Part shown: piece by piece, positions 61,401 to 64,000 of the stretch
Position numbering within the stretch: the stretch's first letter is position 1
Layout of the letters: each line of letters opens with the position of its first letter
Assembly (NCBI RefSeq): GCF_030867095.1
Contig: NC_081827.1
Span: forward strand, 27,962,001-28,026,000
Length of the DNA: 64,000 bases
From: Alligator mississippiensis
Taxonomy: Eukaryota; Chordata; Crocodylia; Alligatoridae
Reading direction: 5' to 3'
Translations under genes and position numbers: made by a program
Notes under the pieces: model-generated
The model's input: the letters and a program-made list of their open reading frames with translations, nothing else
What the model was told of the DNA's origin: nothing
Databases searched by the model: none

Positions 61401-62928
61401 CTGCTGAATTTAGTGGAAGATGGAAAGAGGAGGGCAAGTGAGGGCAAATGGTAGTGGCATTCTTTGGGGAAGGACTGTTTTTACAGTGCCTATCACAAAA
61501 GAGTCTTGCGCCAGGACTTGGTTATTAAACCGCTATGGAAATAAAACCAGTGTTTTGAGGAAGCAGACTTGATTTGACCTGCACAGCCTTCATCTTATTA
61601 TAGTAGGTCTATAGTTAAAGAGAGAAGAGCAGCTCCATAACAAAAGATATGTGAGACAGATTTAGTCTGCCTCCTTTGATGTTCAGTAGCAGCAAGAGGA
61701 GAAAATTGTGATTTCCTGTGCTATTACTCTACTACAAAAGGCCTTCCTCCCAAAATCAGCTGCAGGGGGCCAGGCTTATTGCTTGCAACCAGAAAGAAAA
61801 TGAATTGCTAGTAAAATACAAAAGAAAACATTTCATAGATAAAAACTTTTAAAACCTGTTATGCCTCAGCTGACCTTCATTGATAACCAAAGTAAAAAAT
61901 TAAAATAAATACTTTAAGAGGTATTATTCGAGAAATCCAGAAACTTATATTATTTTTTTCCTGCCAGGCACCACACAAGTGCAACAATTTCTAGGATCAT
62001 TGCACATTTCTAAAAATAGAAACTAAGTAGTAGACTCCATGTAATAAAAGGTGACCTGAGGTCAGTGGAGGGAAAGAGCTTTGTAACACACATTGAATCA
62101 TCCTGTCTCGCTGCAGAATAATCAGTGCTTGTCTGATTTTATCTGGCTGATCGTTTTAGGATAAGTGCAGGTGCATCAACCTGTACCAAAAGTACAGGTT
62201 CATACCAAATCAAAAGCCCAGTTTCTGGAAATAATAGCCTAAATTTATCCATAGTGTAAGTTTCCTTACACAAAAGAAAAATCTGGCATGTTCTTTTTTT
62301 TCCATCAGTCATGACTTGTGCTAAAGAGTCAAATTGTCCTTTATTTAACTAACAAAAGCAAAATTGATGGAAGTTTAGTTTCAGTGAATAAAAGAACAGG
62401 GGAAAGAGAAAGCTGCTGTTTTGTTCATCCTGTGCATTATTTCGAAGTTTCTATCATGAAGAATGCCACTAAGGACACTGGATGGTCTGCACCACTAAAT
62501 GCCAGAGGCTGCCTTGTGCTTGGTTTGTTAAAGTTTTTCTTGGTGCAGGTATTAAATTAGCTTACCATTGTTCCCTAGGTAGCTGTTTTAAACCTTCCAA
62601 TAGGTATGGTGATGAGTGCTGCTTAAAGCCTTGTTTTAAAATTTGTACATTGATTCTTGTTTAAAATTTTCCATTTGAAGGTGTTATGGCAGCAAGGGGG
62701 CTCTTAGCCAATCCAGCCATGTTTGCAGGATTTGATGAGACACCACTGAAGTGTATACAGGACTGGGTTGACATTGCTCTTGAACATGGGACTCCTTTTA
62801 CATGTTTTCATCATCACTTGATGTACATGATGGAACGGATAACTTCAAAACAAGAAAAAAAGGTTTTTAATGTTTTATCAAGCACCCCAGCAGTTTTGGA
62901 TTACCTTAGTGACCACTATGGAGTGTAA
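52297..62928 (+). CDS. DUS4L: DUS4L, tRNA-dihydrouridine synthase 4-like (six coding exons)
   Basis: An FMN-dependent enzyme of the DUS4 family; yeast Dus4 reduces uridines 20a and 20b in the tRNA D-loop, and I infer the same role here. The exons 52297-52406, 52709-52830, 54050-54167, 58573-58695, 60519-60745 and 62681-62928 sum to 948 nt: 315 codons and TAA. Human DUS4L is about 317 residues. All junctions are GT-AG and keep frame. Motifs in order: CAPMVRYSK near the start (FMN barrel strand 1); [17 protein letters not shown] with probable catalytic Cys114; SIKIR (Lys156, Arg158); TVHGR (His184); VANGD (214-216); and [12 protein letters not shown] (234 on). No frameshift or missing catalytic residue is seen. 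The start codon is the first in-frame ATG of its exon. Confidence 0.97.
52709..52830 (+). CDS. DUS4L: DUS4L coding exon 2
   Basis: 122 nt, acceptor GCTTACAG, donor GTATGT. Encodes [20 protein letters not shown], then VASDFVKS-like FMN-barrel sequence (here [20 protein letters not shown]). Confidence 0.97.
52831..54049. other. DUS4L intron, nothing recognised
   Basis: 1.2 kb AT-rich intron; short open frames in it have no domain. Confidence 0.5.
54050..54167 (+). CDS. DUS4L: DUS4L coding exon 3 (catalytic cysteine)
   Basis: 118 nt, acceptor CTGACTAG, donor GTAAAG. Encodes [20 protein letters not shown] and ends [11 protein letters not shown]. The GCP cysteine is the general acid conserved in the DUS family. 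Confidence 0.97.
54385..54838. mobile_element. hAT element, 454 bp, GGGTGGGCAAA family
   Basis: Starts CAGGGATGGGCAAAATATGA, ends GGTAATTGCCAACCCCTG, flanked by TTCTAGGT (54377-54384) and AGCTAGGT (54839-54846), 6 of 8 matching. Confidence 0.75.
54847..55138. other. DUS4L intron sequence, nothing recognised
   Basis: Plain intron between a hAT and the microsatellite. Confidence 0.4.
55139..55227. repeat. TG/TA and CA microsatellite at the CR1 3' edge
   Basis: TGTGTGTATATAATATATC followed by AT words and a run of about 11 CA units. A matching TGTGTGTGTATATGTATATA stretch lies on the far side of the CR1 at 57265-57285, so the LINE probably landed in this repeat. Confidence 0.8.
55228..57252 (-). 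mobile_element. CR1 LINE, 2.0 kb, with a 503-codon ORF2 stretch
   Basis: A 5'-truncated CR1 retrotransposon on the minus strand. The long frame (57146-55635) spans the [59 protein letters not shown] (motif A), [19 protein letters not shown] (motif B) and [12 protein letters not shown], where the usual FADD reads FAND. It stops at 55635 and resumes in another frame (55521-55318, [20 protein letters not shown]). The 3' UTR signature TAGGGCTGGAAGGGACCTC is at about 55248. Endonuclease is absent. It is dead but fairly young. Confidence 0.93.
57369..57636. mobile_element. hAT element, 268 bp
   Basis: Starts CAGTGGTAACCAACCTTTTG, ends AAAGAGTGAAAACCACTG, inverted ends. Flanks TCCTGATC (57361-57368) and CCCTAATC (57637-57644), 6 of 8. 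Confidence 0.78.
57645..58572. other. DUS4L intron sequence, nothing recognised
   Basis: AT-rich up to the acceptor of coding exon 4. Confidence 0.5.
58573..58695 (+). CDS. DUS4L: DUS4L coding exon 4
   Basis: 123 nt, acceptor AATTTACAG, donor GTAAAT. Begins [20 protein letters not shown] and ends SVSIKIR, which supplies the conserved Lys and Arg of the flavin/tRNA site. A 4.4-kb intron rich in transposons precedes it. Confidence 0.97.
59164..59349. mobile_element. Short MITE with CTACATGTGCA ends
   Basis: Starts GGGTACATCTACATGTGCAC and ends AATGCACATGTAGACAGCG, inverted ends of about 16 bp. No coding capacity. Related in style to the 18135 element. Confidence 0.6.
59612..59900 (-). pseudogene. 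Non-LTR retrotransposon reverse-transcriptase fragment
   Basis: The minus-strand peptide reads [20 protein letters not shown] then [11 protein letters not shown], the RT motif around GVPQG, followed by FARQHMQGS. The wording differs from CR1 and resembles other non-LTR clades that carry [11 protein letters not shown]. The catalytic YADD block is not present. Confidence 0.6.
60519..60745 (+). CDS. DUS4L: DUS4L coding exon 5
   Basis: 227 nt, acceptor AATTTTAG, donor GTAAGA. Begins [20 protein letters not shown], contains [20 protein letters not shown] and the FMN-phosphate motif VANGDI. Confidence 0.97.
60746..62680. other. DUS4L last intron, nothing recognised
   Basis: 1.9 kb with no firm repeat boundaries. 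Short frames such as 62318-62560 have no domain. Confidence 0.5.
62681..62928 (+). CDS. DUS4L: DUS4L coding exon 6 (stop codon)
   Basis: 248 nt, acceptor CATTTGAAG, ending DYLSDHYGV and TAA at 62926-62928. Begins [20 protein letters not shown]. The acceptor lacks a strong pyrimidine tract but the phase and protein match are exact. Confidence 0.96.
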
Positions 62929-64000
62929 GAGCTTTTAAAGTATTTTAAACATATGAGTATCACATTTTATATTTCGGAATTGCTAATAAGTTGTCCTCAT
63001 GTTGATATTTTATTTGTCAACGTCATATATAATACCAAAAGATTTTATTTAATCATAATATGATCATTTTTATAGTATTTTTATGTTAACTTTTGCTACT
63101 CAGGAAATAGTAACAACTTGAAAACAGCCTTTATATGGAGATATTGCAGTGCATTACTATACATGGAGTTATGATGATATAAGCAAGTCCTTGTAGAAAA
63201 AACATTAATATATGCAGTACCAAAGTGTTTACAAAGACAGGTCCCGGCACTGCAGCCTTTGCTCATAAGAGATTTCTGCTCGGAACAATAGGCCTAATGA
63301 TAAGTAAGGGCTATAGGATCAAATGTAAAGGATATTAAATAGATTTGTTCTTTTATCTGTGAAAAGCTTAAGGTGTATTTTTCTGATGTACAGATAATTA
63401 TGCTGTCATTTTAAGTTTAAACAATGGAAAATGTTAGTGCCCAGAATATCAGGGCTTTGCACAGCTGCCTCTCTTTAGGTTCAGCTGTTTCTTTTGGCAA
63501 ATGTAAATGGGCTTTGAACTCAGCAGAGTTCCAGATTCCCCTTGCTATATGACTGAAATAGATTAAAACTATGTGTGTTTATCTTGTAACTGAAAGAACA
63601 GGCTAAATTCTATTTTCTACCCATTATAGGGATAGCAGGGCAACTCTGTGCGCAGGGCAGCAACAGTTGACACAGTTCCAATGGCAGTGGTGCAATCAGA
63701 TGCTGCAGCAGTGGCAGTTATTTTTGTGCCCTTCTACCCACTCAACCAAGGTGTACCTGAGGCTTCTCTCCTAGTCACCCCCTTCAGTTATGCTACTGCC
63801 CCAGTAATTTAATATTTAAAGTAGAAACTATGTGCATTTTGTGTTAAGTGATATCATAATTTTTAGTAATGAGGTCTCAATTGAGCAAGGGAATTAAGCA
63901 GTATAGTACCATTGATTTTAAACATAGTAGTCTTATTTTGAAGTTCTATTGTGCTGAACCGGTACATACAGAAAACTAGAACTCTTGGTTCCAAAATGAT
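62929..64000 (+). other. DUS4L 3' UTR and downstream flank
   Basis: AT-rich sequence with no AATAAA close to the stop. The nearest plausible poly(A) hexamer seen is the variant ATTAAA at 63334-63339, so the 3' UTR may be about 0.4 kb or longer. No exon of the next gene is recognised. Confidence 0.4.

Overview
The window is vertebrate genomic DNA, almost certainly from a sauropsid reptile. Crocodilian or turtle fits best because CR1 LINEs, Penelope-like retroelements with a GIY-YIG nuclease, solo endogenous-retrovirus LTRs and many non-autonomous hAT elements occur together; the species cannot be fixed from the sequence. Base composition is AT-rich with scattered GC-rich islands, most of which lie inside transposons. 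There are no bacterial-style operons and no CRISPR array.

Two conserved genes sit head to head around a CpG-rich bidirectional promoter at about 50.80-50.99 kb, the same arrangement as COG5/DUS4L in mammals. On the minus strand, from 50802 down to the left edge, lie the first six coding exons of COG5, a subunit of the conserved oligomeric Golgi tethering complex: 50742-50802, 49538-49677, 44623-44680, 29216-29270, 29057-29126 and 21855-21975. The reading frame is continuous across every junction (505 nt, 168 codons plus 1 nt), and the rest of the gene lies beyond position 1. On the plus strand, the whole coding sequence of DUS4L, a tRNA-dihydrouridine synthase of the DUS4 family, lies in six exons from 52297 to 62928. 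They total 948 nt, giving 315 residues with the FMN-dependent synthase motifs intact.

The rest is intron or flank, filled with mobile elements. From left to right: a hAT element holding a solo LTR (855-2060); a 3.9-kb Penelope-like element (2303-6180) holding a hAT that itself holds a solo LTR; a hAT with a nested CR1 scrap (6778-8169); two exon-like orphan segments on the COG5 strand (8565-8776, 20297-20396); a hairpin-ended element (11616-12060); a CR1 scrap and a Penelope tail (12405-12866); old CR1/L3 pieces with an inverted repeat (15600-18120); several hATs (15125, 20887, 27066, 29732); a C/A-rich tract (32350-32800); a second Penelope copy split by a solo LTR (33940-35960); CR1, hAT and foldback elements (37418-50125); and, within DUS4L, a CR1 with a 503-codon reading frame (55228-57252), three hATs, a short foldback element and a fragment of another non-LTR reverse transcriptase.

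The two genes probably share promoter control but have unrelated jobs: Golgi vesicle tethering and tRNA modification. The most informative structures are the nested insertions with exact target-site duplications, hammerhead-ribozyme-like folds in the Penelope tails, a predicted upstream reading frame that overlaps the DUS4L start codon, and two orphan exon-like segments whose phases match. No clearly new multi-gene system was found.
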